A stretch of DNA of 64,000 bases from GCA-002733465 sp039969155. GTDB taxonomy: Bacteria; Pseudomonadota; Gammaproteobacteria; Enterobacterales; Kangiellaceae. Shown here piece after piece: positions 10,091 through 19,774 of the stretch. The position numbers and the translations under genes are program-made. The notes under the pieces were generated by a model. It did no database searches, was not told the origin of the DNA, and saw only the letters and a program-made list of their open reading frames with translations. The first letter of the stretch is position 1; every line of letters starts with the position of its first letter. The stretch covers positions 7,659-71,658 of the forward strand of contig JBDVOJ010000106.1 of NCBI GenBank assembly GCA_039969155.1, in the 5' to 3' direction.

Positions 10091-10118
10091 AAAAAAGGCG
10101 CATTAATGCGCCTTTTTT
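10091..10118 (+). terminator. Terminator after tldD/tldE pair
   Basis: Perfect 12-bp inverted repeat: six A then GGCGCA, loop TTAA, then TGCGCC and six T. It is symmetric and could act on either strand, but genes here run only rightwards. Confidence 0.85.
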
Positions 10119-10195
10119 AGGAACTTTAATTTGGTTAAATAGCAATTTCGACTTACGTGATAACAAGCAGAACTTCTAAACTCTTGAGAACCTAA

Positions 10196-10897
10196 ATGAA
10201 TAGAAGAAAACTCGTCAAAAATCTTCTTCTTACTGGTGTCACCGCCGGTTTTTTACCTATGGCTCGTGTTTATTCTCAAGAATATTATGATTTCTATTTT
10301 ACTCGGTTAAGTTATGAGTCAGGAGATTGGGATGTTGATGAGCGAATGCCAGCAAACGTGCTTAACTCATTAATTGAATATACTACCATTAGAGTCGACC
10401 TCAATGAACGAATCATTCCGCTTGCTGATCCTGCAATGTTGTCAGCACCTTTTTGTTATTTAGCAGGACATCGACTAGTCGAGTTTAACCACGCCGAAAA
10501 GCAAAACTTCGAAACCTATGTTAATAATGGCGGTTTCGTTTTTGTTGATGATTGTAATCACGATATTGATGGTGTTTTTGCACAAACTTTTGAAGCACAA
10601 ATGGCTGAAATATTTGGCAAAGACAGTTTAAAGAAAATACCTAACGACCATCCAATTTATTCTTCTTTCTTTGAATTTGATGGCCCACCGGATACCGGAC
10701 TTGAGCTCAATGGCTGGGGGGACGATCTTGTTCATGATTATCTCAAAGCCATCGAAATTGATGGTCGAATTGCGGTACTTTACAGCAATAAAGATTTAGG
10801 CTGTGAATGGGACTACGACTTTAGAAATAAACGATTTCTCGCGGAAGATAATACCAAATTTGCGGTTAATATTATTGTGTATGCAATGACATCCTAA
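10196..10897 (+). CDS. DUF4159 protein, exported
   Basis: 233 residues. The N-terminus MNRRKLVKNLLLTGVTAGF is a Tat-like or Sec signal. The rest matches DUF4159, a flavodoxin/GATase-like fold usually found beside MoxR, DUF58 and BatA genes. Visible blocks are YDFYFTRLSYESGDWDVD near the start, NGGFVFVDDCNHD in the middle and the C-terminal NIIVYAMTS that is common in the family. No enzymatic activity is known. It is the first gene of the MoxR cluster, 73 bases before moxR. Confidence 0.85.
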   Translation: MNRRKLVKNLLLTGVTAGFLPMARVYSQEYYDFYFTRLSYESGDWDVDERMPANVLNSLIEYTTIRVDLNERIIPLADPAMLSAPFCYLAGHRLVEFNHAEKQNFETYVNNGGFVFVDDCNHDIDGVFAQTFEAQMAEIFGKDSLKKIPNDHPIYSSFFEFDGPPDTGLELNGWGDDLVHDYLKAIEIDGRIAVLYSNKDLGCEWDYDFRNKRFLAEDNTKFAVNIIVYAMTS

Positions 10898-10970
10898 CTA
10901 GACTTCACCAGTTAATTTCTGCGCTTTAAAGGCCTTATTGTTCAAAAGCTAAAATACTTGGATTTAAAAG

Positions 10971-11963
10971 ATGAACGAACAACAGATACTAGAAAAAATA
11001 GCCAAACTTGAATTGGTCAAGCAAGAGATTGCCAAGGTCATTGTTGGGCAGGAGTTAATCGTCGAGGAATTGCTAATTAGCATCTTGGCCGGCGGTCACT
11101 GTTTACTTGAGGGTGTTCCGGGGCTCGCCAAGACTTTATTAGTTAGCACGCTAGCCAAAACAATGGAGTTAGACTTTCATCGAGTTCAATTTACCCCTGA
11201 CTTGATGCCCAGTGACATTGTTGGCACAGAAATTTTAGAAGAAGATCACACCAGTGGAAAACGTTTTTTTAAATTTCAACAAGGCCCAGTGTTTACTAAT
11301 ATTTTACTCGCCGATGAAATCAACCGTACGCCACCTAAAACTCAAGCTGCACTTTTAGAAGCTATGCAAGAAAAACGTGTCAGTTATGCTGGAAAGACTC
11401 ACACTTTACCACAACCTTTTTTTGTTTTAGCAACCCAAAACCCGGTCGAACAATCCGGAACCTATCCACTTCCGGAAGCTCAGTTAGATCGCTTTCTGAT
11501 GTTTATTCGAGTCGGTTATCCTACAGAACAAGAAGAAGTGGAAATCCTAAAGAGAACGACAGGAACGACTAGCACTGAACTACACAGTATTATGGATGCG
11601 GAAGAAATCATCTCGTTACAGTCTTTGGCGAGGGAAGTGGAAGTGTCGGATGCTTTGCTAGGTTACGTTACCCGACTAGTCAGACAAACTCGTCCAAATG
11701 AATCACAGGTAACCATGATAACTGAATATGCTCGTTGGGGAGCAGGTCCTAGAGCTGGCCAAGCATTGATTCTTTGTGCTAAGGCTAGAGCACTACTTAA
11801 TAGACGTTTTGCAGTGACGCTCGACGACATTGAATTTGTAGCTCCTTCAATTTTGAGGCACCGAGTGCTCACCAATTTCCAAGCTGAAGCGGATGGAATA
11901 TCAACCGACAAACTAGTTAGCGAACTGCTGGCTAAAGTCGCCAAGCCAGCCAGTAAACTCTAA
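10971..11963 (+). CDS. MoxR-family AAA+ ATPase
   Basis: 330-residue cytoplasmic AAA+ chaperone-like ATPase. Walker A is EGVPGLAKT (about 47-55), Walker B LLADEINR (about 112-119), followed by sensor-1 ATQNPVEQSGTYPLPEAQ and the C-terminal lid. MoxR ATPases are thought to help mature or activate partners encoded next door, notably DUF58 and VWA/Bat proteins. Here the next genes are exactly these (DUF58, then BatA-like). No clear Shine-Dalgarno sequence is present before ATG 10971. Confidence 0.95.
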   Translation: MNEQQILEKIAKLELVKQEIAKVIVGQELIVEELLISILAGGHCLLEGVPGLAKTLLVSTLAKTMELDFHRVQFTPDLMPSDIVGTEILEEDHTSGKRFFKFQQGPVFTNILLADEINRTPPKTQAALLEAMQEKRVSYAGKTHTLPQPFFVLATQNPVEQSGTYPLPEAQLDRFLMFIRVGYPTEQEEVEILKRTTGTTSTELHSIMDAEEIISLQSLAREVEVSDALLGYVTRLVRQTRPNESQVTMITEYARWGAGPRAGQALILCAKARALLNRRFAVTLDDIEFVAPSILRHRVLTNFQAEADGISTDKLVSELLAKVAKPASKL

Positions 11964-11983
11964 ATTGTCAGTGCCAGTTAACC

Positions 11984-12910
11984 ATGCACCGCTTAATTGA
12001 CCCTAAGACTATAGCAAGAATCAAAGATCTGCCGCTTGTCGCAAAGACTATCGCTGAGGGATTTTTGATCGGACACCAAGCCAGTACCCAGCGTGGCGTG
12101 GGACTAGAGTTTAGTCAATATAGGGCATATCAAGAAGGCGATGAGCTTAATCGCATTGACTGGAAACTATTTGCTCGAAGTGATCGATATTACGTCAGAG
12201 AGGCGGAGCGAGAAAGTGAAATAGACGTTTGGTTCTTACTCGATAGTAGTGCGTCTATGTTGCAGCATTCGGGACCAAACGGTGATGTCCGTGGGCTCAA
12301 TAAACTAGAGTATGCCAAGCACTTGATAGCTAGCCTAAGTTATATTGCCAATAAACAAGGTGACTCCTTTGGTTTAGTCTCTTTAAATGACAAACAATTT
12401 GATCAATCCCCTAAAACCAAAACCTTTGTTCCGAGCGGTAAAGGAGAACGCCATTGGCAGCGTCTACTAATTGAACTAAGCAATATTAAGTCGGGAGTTA
12501 TTTTTCCGAAATTAAGTCTCCTCAAACCAATATTCGAACAAATGAATAGGCCTTCGATCATATTTGTTTTAAGCGACTTCTACCAACAAGATAACGAAAT
12601 CACAAATTTTGTTTCAAAGTTAAACTCCAATTTGTCAGAAGTAATAGCTCTTCCTTTAAATACACACGACGAGTTAACCTTTAATTACAGCGGACCGATT
12701 CGATTCAAAGACCTCGAATCGGAACAAGAGATACTAGTCTCTGCAAAATCAGCTAAACAGAATTATTTACAAGCGTTGAGCAATTATAAAACTGAATTAA
12801 AACAACAGTTTTCCGAACGCAATATAAGCCACTACGAACTGAATATTGACGAGCCATTAGATGCAGGCTTGTTTGCTTATTTAAAGCATCGTCAAAGGCG
12901 TTTGAGTTAA
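11984..12910 (+). CDS. DUF58 domain protein (VWA-like)
   Basis: 308 residues of the DUF58 family. The signature GVGLEFSQYRAYQEGDELNRIDWKLFAR, in two adjoining pieces around residues 40-66, is followed by a von Willebrand A-like segment with a DSSASM motif, a MIDAS-type DxSxS (about 86-91). Soluble, with no signal peptide. The stop TAA overlaps the next start (TAATG), so translation is coupled to the BatA-like gene. It probably works with the MoxR ATPase. The start at 11984 lacks a good ribosome site. Confidence 0.9.
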   Translation: MHRLIDPKTIARIKDLPLVAKTIAEGFLIGHQASTQRGVGLEFSQYRAYQEGDELNRIDWKLFARSDRYYVREAERESEIDVWFLLDSSASMLQHSGPNGDVRGLNKLEYAKHLIASLSYIANKQGDSFGLVSLNDKQFDQSPKTKTFVPSGKGERHWQRLLIELSNIKSGVIFPKLSLLKPIFEQMNRPSIIFVLSDFYQQDNEITNFVSKLNSNLSEVIALPLNTHDELTFNYSGPIRFKDLESEQEILVSAKSAKQNYLQALSNYKTELKQQFSERNISHYELNIDEPLDAGLFAYLKHRQRRLS

Positions 12911-14250
12911 TGAGCACCGTCTCCCAGTTCATAGTAAGCAACCCGCTTGCAAGTATAGGATTTATTAGCTTGCTAATTCCTATATTGATTCACTTGTTCA
13001 ATCCAAATCGTGGTAAGACCGTTTTAATTGGCAACTTGCAATTGATAAAAAAAGTAATAAACAAAACCGTAACAGAAGTTAAACTAAGGCAATGGTTATT
13101 ACTTGCAACTCGATTAACCTTCCTTAGTATTCTTACATTGATAATTATAGAACTAATCTTTCCTAAGACTTCATCAGAAGAGCAAAATCAAGCCGTTTTT
13201 GTTACTCCTGCTTGGCTTCAACAAGCGAGTGAACAAGAAAAGGAAAAAGTTTTATCGACGCATTTGGAGCAAGCCATCCACTTGATGACTCCCGGTTTCA
13301 AATCAATTACCCAACTTTCAAAGCAAAAAGATTTTCCACTCGATAATTACTCCTTAGATAGCTTACTTAGCGAAGCTTCCGCTAAACACCTACTAGCAGC
13401 TAAAAACACAATCTACTTCAATCAGCGAACAGATTTTTTAGCGCTAAACAGGAATTCATTGTTTGCAATAAACACGAAAGAAACTTCTATCGAGTGGGTT
13501 CAATTAGAAGAAAGCTCCCCTAATAACAACCAAGCGATACCCATAAGCGTATTCTATTCTTCAGATAGAGCGGCAGACTATAAGTTGCTTCATTTAGCAT
13601 TTGATAGCCTCCTTACAACAAGGCCTCAACTCTCAATTCGTTATCTTCCTTTACCAGATAGTTCAGGTGACCAGCTCTTTAGACAGCTTGATAATAGAGT
13701 ACCAGAAGACACTACATCAGAGGTGTTTTTTTGGTTGAGTTCAAAGCCTGTTCCCGAAGCGTTACAACAAAAAATTCGGAAAGGAAGTTTATTGTTTAAT
13801 GATTCAAACTTAGTTGCTTTGAATAACAAGCAAACGCATGTTTCTGTTCAAGGACTCGATTTTAACATCTATCATCAATTGCCTAAACGTAACAATAAAG
13901 ACTTCATTCCAATTTGGAGCAGTCCGGACAATTCAGTTATTAGCTTTCAACCATTGGGTAAAGGTCGACTTTACCAATTCCACAGTCGATTTAACCCCGA
14001 TTGGAATAACCTCAAACAAGGCGCGGTTCTTTTAGAACTGCTAGAAAAATTGCTAGCGCTTGCTAATACGAATAACAACGTGGCGGTTTCTGATACCGAG
14101 CTGCTAGTCAATTGGAACGATAAACCCATTGACGACAAAGATCTGTCATCCAGTTTCGCAACACATAGAAACCTTTTTATCCTACTACTTATGATAGTGT
14201 GGTTACTAGAAAGAGTCCTTTCCGAAAGCAGGGTTTATAATCATGATTAA
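12910..14250 (+). CDS. BatA-like membrane protein
   Basis: 446 residues. The N-terminus has the two-anchor arrangement of BatA proteins: a helix at about 14-30 ending in IPILIHLFNPNRGK, then a second helix at about 62-80. A large extracytoplasmic region follows and ends in a C-terminal helix at about 421-437. No MIDAS motif is evident, so it is the short-anchor, VWA-poor version. It overlaps the previous stop by one base and the next start by eight bases, indicating a tightly coupled operon. Role inferred as the membrane part of the MoxR system; function unknown. Confidence 0.75.
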   Translation: MSTVSQFIVSNPLASIGFISLLIPILIHLFNPNRGKTVLIGNLQLIKKVINKTVTEVKLRQWLLLATRLTFLSILTLIIIELIFPKTSSEEQNQAVFVTPAWLQQASEQEKEKVLSTHLEQAIHLMTPGFKSITQLSKQKDFPLDNYSLDSLLSEASAKHLLAAKNTIYFNQRTDFLALNRNSLFAINTKETSIEWVQLEESSPNNNQAIPISVFYSSDRAADYKLLHLAFDSLLTTRPQLSIRYLPLPDSSGDQLFRQLDNRVPEDTTSEVFFWLSSKPVPEALQQKIRKGSLLFNDSNLVALNNKQTHVSVQGLDFNIYHQLPKRNNKDFIPIWSSPDNSVISFQPLGKGRLYQFHSRFNPDWNNLKQGAVLLELLEKLLALANTNNNVAVSDTELLVNWNDKPIDDKDLSSSFATHRNLFILLLMIVWLLERVLSESRVYNHD

Positions 14251-16630
14251 TTCACTGCTTCTAACTTATAAAAAAACGACTCTCGCAAACAGCTTAATAA
14301 TCGCAATCTCACTAGGCTTGTTTGTTTTCACCTCCGTCTGTTGGCTGAGTAATACTTTGGCCATCAACGCAGCTATCGCTAGTATTGTAGTCTCTTTAAT
14401 AATCTCTTTGAGAACCAAACAATTTTTGAAGATTAGCTCTAGAGACTTTCTTGAACACATCAATCGAAGCTGTCCCGAGTATCAAGAAAGCGCTCAACTA
14501 TTAGAAGCAACCAATGGTTTATCCACCCTGCAGTTACTTCAAAAAAAGAAAGTAGAGGAACAATTCCGCAAAGATTTAACCACTGGAAAACTACAGGTTT
14601 TGCAGCCCCAAGTAAAATTTTTCACGCCATTTCTACTGCTTATTTTTTCATTAATAAATTTTAGTCTCGGAGATGAACTGCGCAGTCTGTTTGAAAGTTA
14701 TAACAGCCAGAATACCAATAGTGACATTGCCACAAATCAGGACAAAGCAAACCAAAAAAACTCGCCAACACCTACCCTTATTAGCCATAAAATTGATATT
14801 GAATTTCCGAGTTATACCAATAAAGCGCCAATATCCTCGAGCCAGCTTGACATTGAGGCACTACAAGGTTCCAACATTAAGGGGGTAATAGAGTTTAGTA
14901 GACCAGAATTGGAGTACTTTTATTCGCGCTCAGGCAAGCCTCCGACCGCTATGACTAGACAGCAGTCTAAATTCACTTTTCATGACAAAGCAGATCAAAC
15001 CGCGTTGTACAAGTTCAGTTATAAAGCGCAAGATAAATTAGTCGAACTAGACGGCATTTACACCATTACCGTAATCCGAGATACGGCAGCTAAAGTGACC
15101 ATCATCGAACCACGTACAACACTACTAGAATTTGGTAAATCAGAAACACCCCGATTTTCCATAAATGCCAATATCAAAGATGATTTTGGAGTCAGTGATG
15201 TAAAGATACTAGCGTCCGTTGCTAAGGGGTCTGGAGAAGCGGTCAAGTTCAGAGATAAAATATTTCGATTCAAAGCTACCGATATCACTCCACAAGAGAA
15301 TTTGAGCACAAAAACTAGCGGCTACTTTCAAAACGCTAACTATCAAAAATCTTGGAGTCTAAACGAGCTGCAAATGGAACCAGGTGACGAGGCCTACTTT
15401 AGTTTGCATGTTTTAGACAATAAGCAACCCGAACATCAACTTAGTAAGTCTAGTAGTATTATCGTCCGCTGGCTCGATGATGATGACATTGAACTAGCGC
15501 TTGAAGGAATTCAAATAAGGTTCGTTCCTGAGTACTTTCGAAGTCAACGCCAAATCATTATTGAGACAGAACAACTAATTGCTGACGGCAAGGATTTTAA
15601 TCGCGACAAATTTGAAGAAATCTCAACCGATCTCGGCCGTTCTCAAAGTGATTTAAAACAAAAATACGGACAATACTTAGGCGATGAATTTGGTGAAGGT
15701 CAAGGAGCTCAACTCGGTCTAGCGGATGGTTATCATGGTGGTGAAACCATGTCGTCCGGGGAAGCATCAGCAGGATTAGATCAAGCCGACCAAAAAAATG
15801 ATAGAGATTCACACAGCGGAGAAGAACATAGCGAAGACCATCATCTTGAACAAGACCGCCATTCGCAAAATAATCAGTTAGACGATTCCGAGCATGGACA
15901 TCAACATCATGATGACGACAACAGCGCGTCTAACGATTTAAGTGGCGCACAACAACTAATCGATCAATTCGGACACAAACATTCCTCGATAGAAGTAGCC
16001 CCGCTATCGAGTAAAGACCCTAAAAGTTGGATGAAAATGGCCGTGAATGAAATGTGGCAAGCAGAGCTTCACCTGATGATGTCGGAACCAGTTAAAGCCC
16101 TTCCGTATGAGTATCAGGCCTACAAGTATTTAAAACTGGCTCGCCAAGCTGAGAGAATTTATGCGAAACGACTTGGATTCGAGCCGCCCCCCGTATCGGA
16201 AGAGCGTCGACTAACGGGAGAACTAAAGGCGATTTTAGAGTATGACTTGGTACAAGTCGATTCAACCGACAGCGATTCAGACTCCGAATTATTTAGAACG
16301 ACCTATCAGATGTTGAATAAATTGGAAGCGCTGAGGGAGCCCGTATTAACTGAGGAACAACAATCAACTTTATCTAACACAAGTCAAAGATTGCTGGCTC
16401 TTTCGGAGAAGCGACCGGTTCTAGTTAAATATGCCGCTATTTCAGAAAAGCTAGCCCTCGCTAAAACATTAGAATTGAAAAATTGCGATAGCTGCGCTTC
16501 CGACCTGAAAGCAAAGTTATGGCAACTTATTCCGACGCCCCTCAGCCGTCCTATGCGAGCGAATAAGCGAAGTAACATTAATGATGGTTTACGAAAACGT
16601 TTCATCGAAGCAAGTGGTGATGCTTTATGA
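14243..16630 (+). CDS. Large DUF4175-like membrane protein
   Basis: 795 residues. N-terminal helices at about 17-37 and 40-55 and a further one near 127-143 anchor a long extracytoplasmic region, consistent with the DUF4175-type proteins that accompany MoxR/DUF58 operons; my assignment is by layout and general character only. Residues about 515-565 form a striking acidic, His-rich linker with repeated H, D and E (for example EEHSEDHHLEQDRHSQ and HGHQHHDDD), which could bind divalent metals or simply be a flexible spacer. A segment with TPR/helical character follows (KALPYEYQAYKYLKLARQAE). Coupled by overlap to genes on both sides. Confidence 0.65.
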   Translation: MINSLLLTYKKTTLANSLIIAISLGLFVFTSVCWLSNTLAINAAIASIVVSLIISLRTKQFLKISSRDFLEHINRSCPEYQESAQLLEATNGLSTLQLLQKKKVEEQFRKDLTTGKLQVLQPQVKFFTPFLLLIFSLINFSLGDELRSLFESYNSQNTNSDIATNQDKANQKNSPTPTLISHKIDIEFPSYTNKAPISSSQLDIEALQGSNIKGVIEFSRPELEYFYSRSGKPPTAMTRQQSKFTFHDKADQTALYKFSYKAQDKLVELDGIYTITVIRDTAAKVTIIEPRTTLLEFGKSETPRFSINANIKDDFGVSDVKILASVAKGSGEAVKFRDKIFRFKATDITPQENLSTKTSGYFQNANYQKSWSLNELQMEPGDEAYFSLHVLDNKQPEHQLSKSSSIIVRWLDDDDIELALEGIQIRFVPEYFRSQRQIIIETEQLIADGKDFNRDKFEEISTDLGRSQSDLKQKYGQYLGDEFGEGQGAQLGLADGYHGGETMSSGEASAGLDQADQKNDRDSHSGEEHSEDHHLEQDRHSQNNQLDDSEHGHQHHDDDNSASNDLSGAQQLIDQFGHKHSSIEVAPLSSKDPKSWMKMAVNEMWQAELHLMMSEPVKALPYEYQAYKYLKLARQAERIYAKRLGFEPPPVSEERRLTGELKAILEYDLVQVDSTDSDSDSELFRTTYQMLNKLEALREPVLTEEQQSTLSNTSQRLLALSEKRPVLVKYAAISEKLALAKTLELKNCDSCASDLKAKLWQLIPTPLSRPMRANKRSNINDGLRKRFIEASGDAL

Positions 16631-18576
16631 CCGACTGGAATATTCTGTTTGACTCAACCACCAACTTCGTCATTTTATTGTTGGTAGTGTCAACATTTAG
16701 CTATTCTACGTTCAAACTCAATAGACGACAGGCTAGTAGGCCTTTAAGTTATCGAATTTTTTTTAGTTCTTTAAATCTTATATTTAGTTTATCAGTGCTA
16801 GGGTTATTGCTACAGCCAAGTTTTCCAAGCAGCGAACCAACATTAGCGACAATTTATATCGCCAATCAAGGAAACTTACCTAAAGAATTAAAAAGCAATG
16901 AATACTTATACTTAAAAGACGATGTAGAGTTAGAGCACGACTATTTAGCTCGCTATCGACAAAAAATCATCTATCAACCCGAACAAGTTTTACTTAAGCA
17001 GCCTACGCTTAAACGCTTATTGATAATTGGAGATGGTTTACTCCCTTCTCAATTGGCACAATTTCATCATTTAGAATTAAGCATCCAACCCAACCCGGTG
17101 ACTACTGGAGTCATCTATCCTAGTTGGCAGCCAAACCTAGATGCAGGTAGCCAACTCGAATTTAGTGCAACCTTTCAAAGTGGTGACCAATCAATTTATC
17201 GAGTCAAATTAATTAATCCTGCACAGCAAGTTGAAGATGAAGTTTCCGTAATTAATGGTGATGATTTTGTGCTTAATGCTCTTCCAAAAGTTACAGGAAA
17301 TCATTTGTATCAATTAGTCATATCAGATCAAACTGAAAACGTTGTTAATGAACAATCGATACCTATTGTAGTAAACCAATCAATCTCAGCGAAAATCCTA
17401 ATCGTTCAGTCTGCACCATCTTTCGAATCAAAACACATCCAAAATTGGGCAGGCGAAATAGGCGCAGAAATATTGATCAGAACGAGAATTAGTAAAGATA
17501 AATTTATGACTCGCTCTACTAACTTTTCACAACCACTGAAGTCAAAACCTCAATTTCTAATCAGTGAAAAAGTATTAACTCAATTTGATGTCTTAGTTCT
17601 GGATGCTAGGGAATTGCAATTTTTTGATCAACAAGAAATAGGCAACTTGGCCAAGGCCGCAAAAGACGGCTTAGGCATCGTAGTAAGAACCGATGGATCA
17701 TTGAGCTCTGAAGATAGCGATCAACTACCGGATTTTTTGTCACGGTTTGGTATTAAACCGATTACTCAAGTTATTCGAGTAGATTTAATCGCCCACAATC
17801 AGTTAGACGATAGTCGCATCTTTGCTGACAGTGTCCTGCTTAGCGCTGAACCATTATTTAACATTCAAAAACCAGTAAAGCATCTTGCTCCACTGATTGT
17901 TACACCGCAGGGATATGTCGTGGTGGCACAAAAACACTATGGCTTGGGAAAAATTTCATTAAGCGTAATTAAGCAGAGTCACCAATTAAGAACATCTTCT
18001 CAAGCAAAAGCACATAGTCAATTATGGAGTCATATAATTGAAAATACTGCAAGGGCATACAACGCTCCTGAGATAACTATCGAAAACGAAATGGGTATCA
18101 TTCTGCAAAATCACAAAATAGACTTATGCAGAGAATCAGATCCTCTTACAGAAAAGCAATCTGCTGCAGAATCAAGCGAAATTGATTTCTCAAAAAGCAA
18201 TATGAAGATAAAAGAAGCCGCTGAGATTAGAACTCTCAATCTGTCGAGTTCATTAACTTCTGTCAAGGTTGACCTGAGGACTACAATAATGAATTCAAGA
18301 AAGCACTGCGGCAGCTACTGGCCCTCCGCAAGCGGATGGCAAAAAGTCATAGTTTCCGGTATCGATCGTTATTTTTACGTTCATCCAGCTAACAGCTGGC
18401 TCGCAGCTCAACAAAACACTCGCTTAAATGCCACTCAAACTAGAATTGCCACTTGGAATCCAGCCACTTTTGAAAGCGACCACCAAAAGCCAATAAATGA
18501 CTGGTACTATTGGTTGCTAATAGTTGTATGTAGTAGCCTAATTTGGATCGAACGAAAGTTTTGGTCTAACCAATAA
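16627..18576 (+). CDS. Membrane-anchored GATase1-like protein of the MoxR operon
   Basis: 649 residues. Two N-terminal helices (about 14-31 and 45-63) and one C-terminal helix (about 625-642) flank a large outer region. A middle segment (about 255-440) looks like the class I glutamine-amidotransferase-like fold seen in analogous operon proteins: KILIVQSAPSFESKHIQNW, then FDVLVLDARELQFF. I see no catalytic Cys-His-Glu triad. It starts at an ATGA overlap with the previous gene. Probably the last member of the coupled set; function unknown. Confidence 0.6.
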   Translation: MTDWNILFDSTTNFVILLLVVSTFSYSTFKLNRRQASRPLSYRIFFSSLNLIFSLSVLGLLLQPSFPSSEPTLATIYIANQGNLPKELKSNEYLYLKDDVELEHDYLARYRQKIIYQPEQVLLKQPTLKRLLIIGDGLLPSQLAQFHHLELSIQPNPVTTGVIYPSWQPNLDAGSQLEFSATFQSGDQSIYRVKLINPAQQVEDEVSVINGDDFVLNALPKVTGNHLYQLVISDQTENVVNEQSIPIVVNQSISAKILIVQSAPSFESKHIQNWAGEIGAEILIRTRISKDKFMTRSTNFSQPLKSKPQFLISEKVLTQFDVLVLDARELQFFDQQEIGNLAKAAKDGLGIVVRTDGSLSSEDSDQLPDFLSRFGIKPITQVIRVDLIAHNQLDDSRIFADSVLLSAEPLFNIQKPVKHLAPLIVTPQGYVVVAQKHYGLGKISLSVIKQSHQLRTSSQAKAHSQLWSHIIENTARAYNAPEITIENEMGIILQNHKIDLCRESDPLTEKQSAAESSEIDFSKSNMKIKEAAEIRTLNLSSSLTSVKVDLRTTIMNSRKHCGSYWPSASGWQKVIVSGIDRYFYVHPANSWLAAQQNTRLNATQTRIATWNPATFESDHQKPINDWYYWLLIVVCSSLIWIERKFWSNQ

Positions 18577-18610
18577 GATTTTTAAGTCATCACTCATCAG
18601 GGAGAACACT

Positions 18611-19168
18611 ATGAAGCAAATGATTACCTCAGCTTTAATTCTTTTGACAATAAGTATACATCTCAATCTTTACGCCGAAAGTAACGACCAACCTAAACCA
18701 GTGAAAGGACCGGTTTTTACCGAATATGGACCAGTTTTTAAGATGGAAGACAGAGACGTTCCTTTGACAAAGAACTTCAAGTACAAAGTTTTCTTTGATG
18801 TAACCGAACCGGCAAAACAAACCTTCAATCTTAATCGGCGGATTGAAAGCGTCGCTCGTTTTATCAATATGCACGCGATGAACGGGGTTAAAGTAGAAGA
18901 TATGCAAATCGCCGTTGTTTTGCACGGTGGTGCGACAAGAGATGCATTAAATCAAGAGGCTTATCAAGAAAAATATATGGATGAGAATCCTACTCTTGAT
19001 TTGATTGAACAGTTACATGCTAAAGGCGTTAAGTTTTACCTGTGCGGCCAAAGTCTTTATTTTATGCAGCACAAAAAGTCCGATCTAGCGCCTCAAATTC
19101 AACTAGCCCTTTCGGCGATGACAACGTCAACCCAATTACAAGCCGATGGATTCACGTTGATTCCTTAA
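18611..19168 (+). CDS. Periplasmic DsrE-family protein
   Basis: 185 residues with a signal peptide ending near LNLYAES. The mature part matches DsrE/DsrF-like proteins: FKYKVFFDVTEPAKQ, then IAVVLHGGATRDAL and a single conserved-type cysteine in KFYLCGQS. Cytoplasmic family members move sulfur; exported single-Cys versions have no settled role. GGGAGA lies about seven bases before ATG 18611. It follows the MoxR operon after 34 bases and may be its last gene or independent. Confidence 0.8.
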   Translation: MKQMITSALILLTISIHLNLYAESNDQPKPVKGPVFTEYGPVFKMEDRDVPLTKNFKYKVFFDVTEPAKQTFNLNRRIESVARFINMHAMNGVKVEDMQIAVVLHGGATRDALNQEAYQEKYMDENPTLDLIEQLHAKGVKFYLCGQSLYFMQHKKSDLAPQIQLALSAMTTSTQLQADGFTLIP

Positions 19169-19192
19169 GCGCTATTCACAATAGATAAAGGG

Positions 19193-19582
19193 TTAATCGT
19201 CGCTGGAATGTTCAGAGCTTTTAGATTGTTTACCAAACAATCGACTGAGCTCTGGACGAAGTTTTCCAGTTAATGCCATATAGAACATCTTGTAATCTCC
19301 CATAAGCGACCAAAGCGGATATTGGAATGTTGCAGGGCGATTTTTTTCGATAAAAAAATGGCCAATCCATGCAGGTCCATAACCCGCCACCAATACTATT
19401 GGTAACCACGCCCACATTTGATTGAATAGAAAAATGATCAGTAACACAGCCGATAATACTGTGCCAAAATAGTGTAATGCTCGACAGTTTATCAATCGAT
19501 GTTCGTATAAGTAATAAGGCCAAAATGCTTCGAAGCTTTGATATCGTTCTTCACTTACTTTAAATGGCTCTGACATGGTCAC
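19193..19582 (-). CDS. Mpo1-like (DUF962) membrane protein
   Basis: 129 residues with two hydrophobic segments (about 42-58 and 60-72). Residues HYFGTVLS and the block HFFIEKNRPATFQYPLWSLMG are typical of DUF962, whose yeast member Mpo1 is an Fe(II) dioxygenase that alpha-oxidises 2-hydroxy fatty acids. The His residues expected for metal binding are visible (HRLINCRALHYFG and GHFFIEK). Bacterial function is not established. The ATG at 19582 or the internal ATG at 19576 may be used. Confidence 0.85.
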   Translation of the reverse strand: MTMSEPFKVSEERYQSFEAFWPYYLYEHRLINCRALHYFGTVLSAVLLIIFLFNQMWAWLPIVLVAGYGPAWIGHFFIEKNRPATFQYPLWSLMGDYKMFYMALTGKLRPELSRLFGKQSKSSEHSSDD

Positions 19583-19723
19583 TTACCTCCCAATTTAGCG
19601 TTCTAGTTTTGAAATCTAGTTGGTACTTTCAATCCTTCAGGCTAAATGACCTAAAGGCTTCGTTGTAACAACCATACAAAAAATATTAAACCAATTCCAC
19701 TAAAGTCGACTTCGACAAAAATA

Positions 19724-19746
19724 AAAAAGCCCCAAAAAGGGGCTTT
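19724..19746 (-). terminator. Terminator after fkpA
   Basis: Stem AAAGCCCC / GGGGCTTT with an AAAAA loop; on the minus strand it is followed by a T-run. It lies 29 bases beyond the stop of the leftward FKBP gene. Confidence 0.85.
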
Positions 19747-19774
19747 AAAGATAGCTTGCAACTCGACTAATGAT

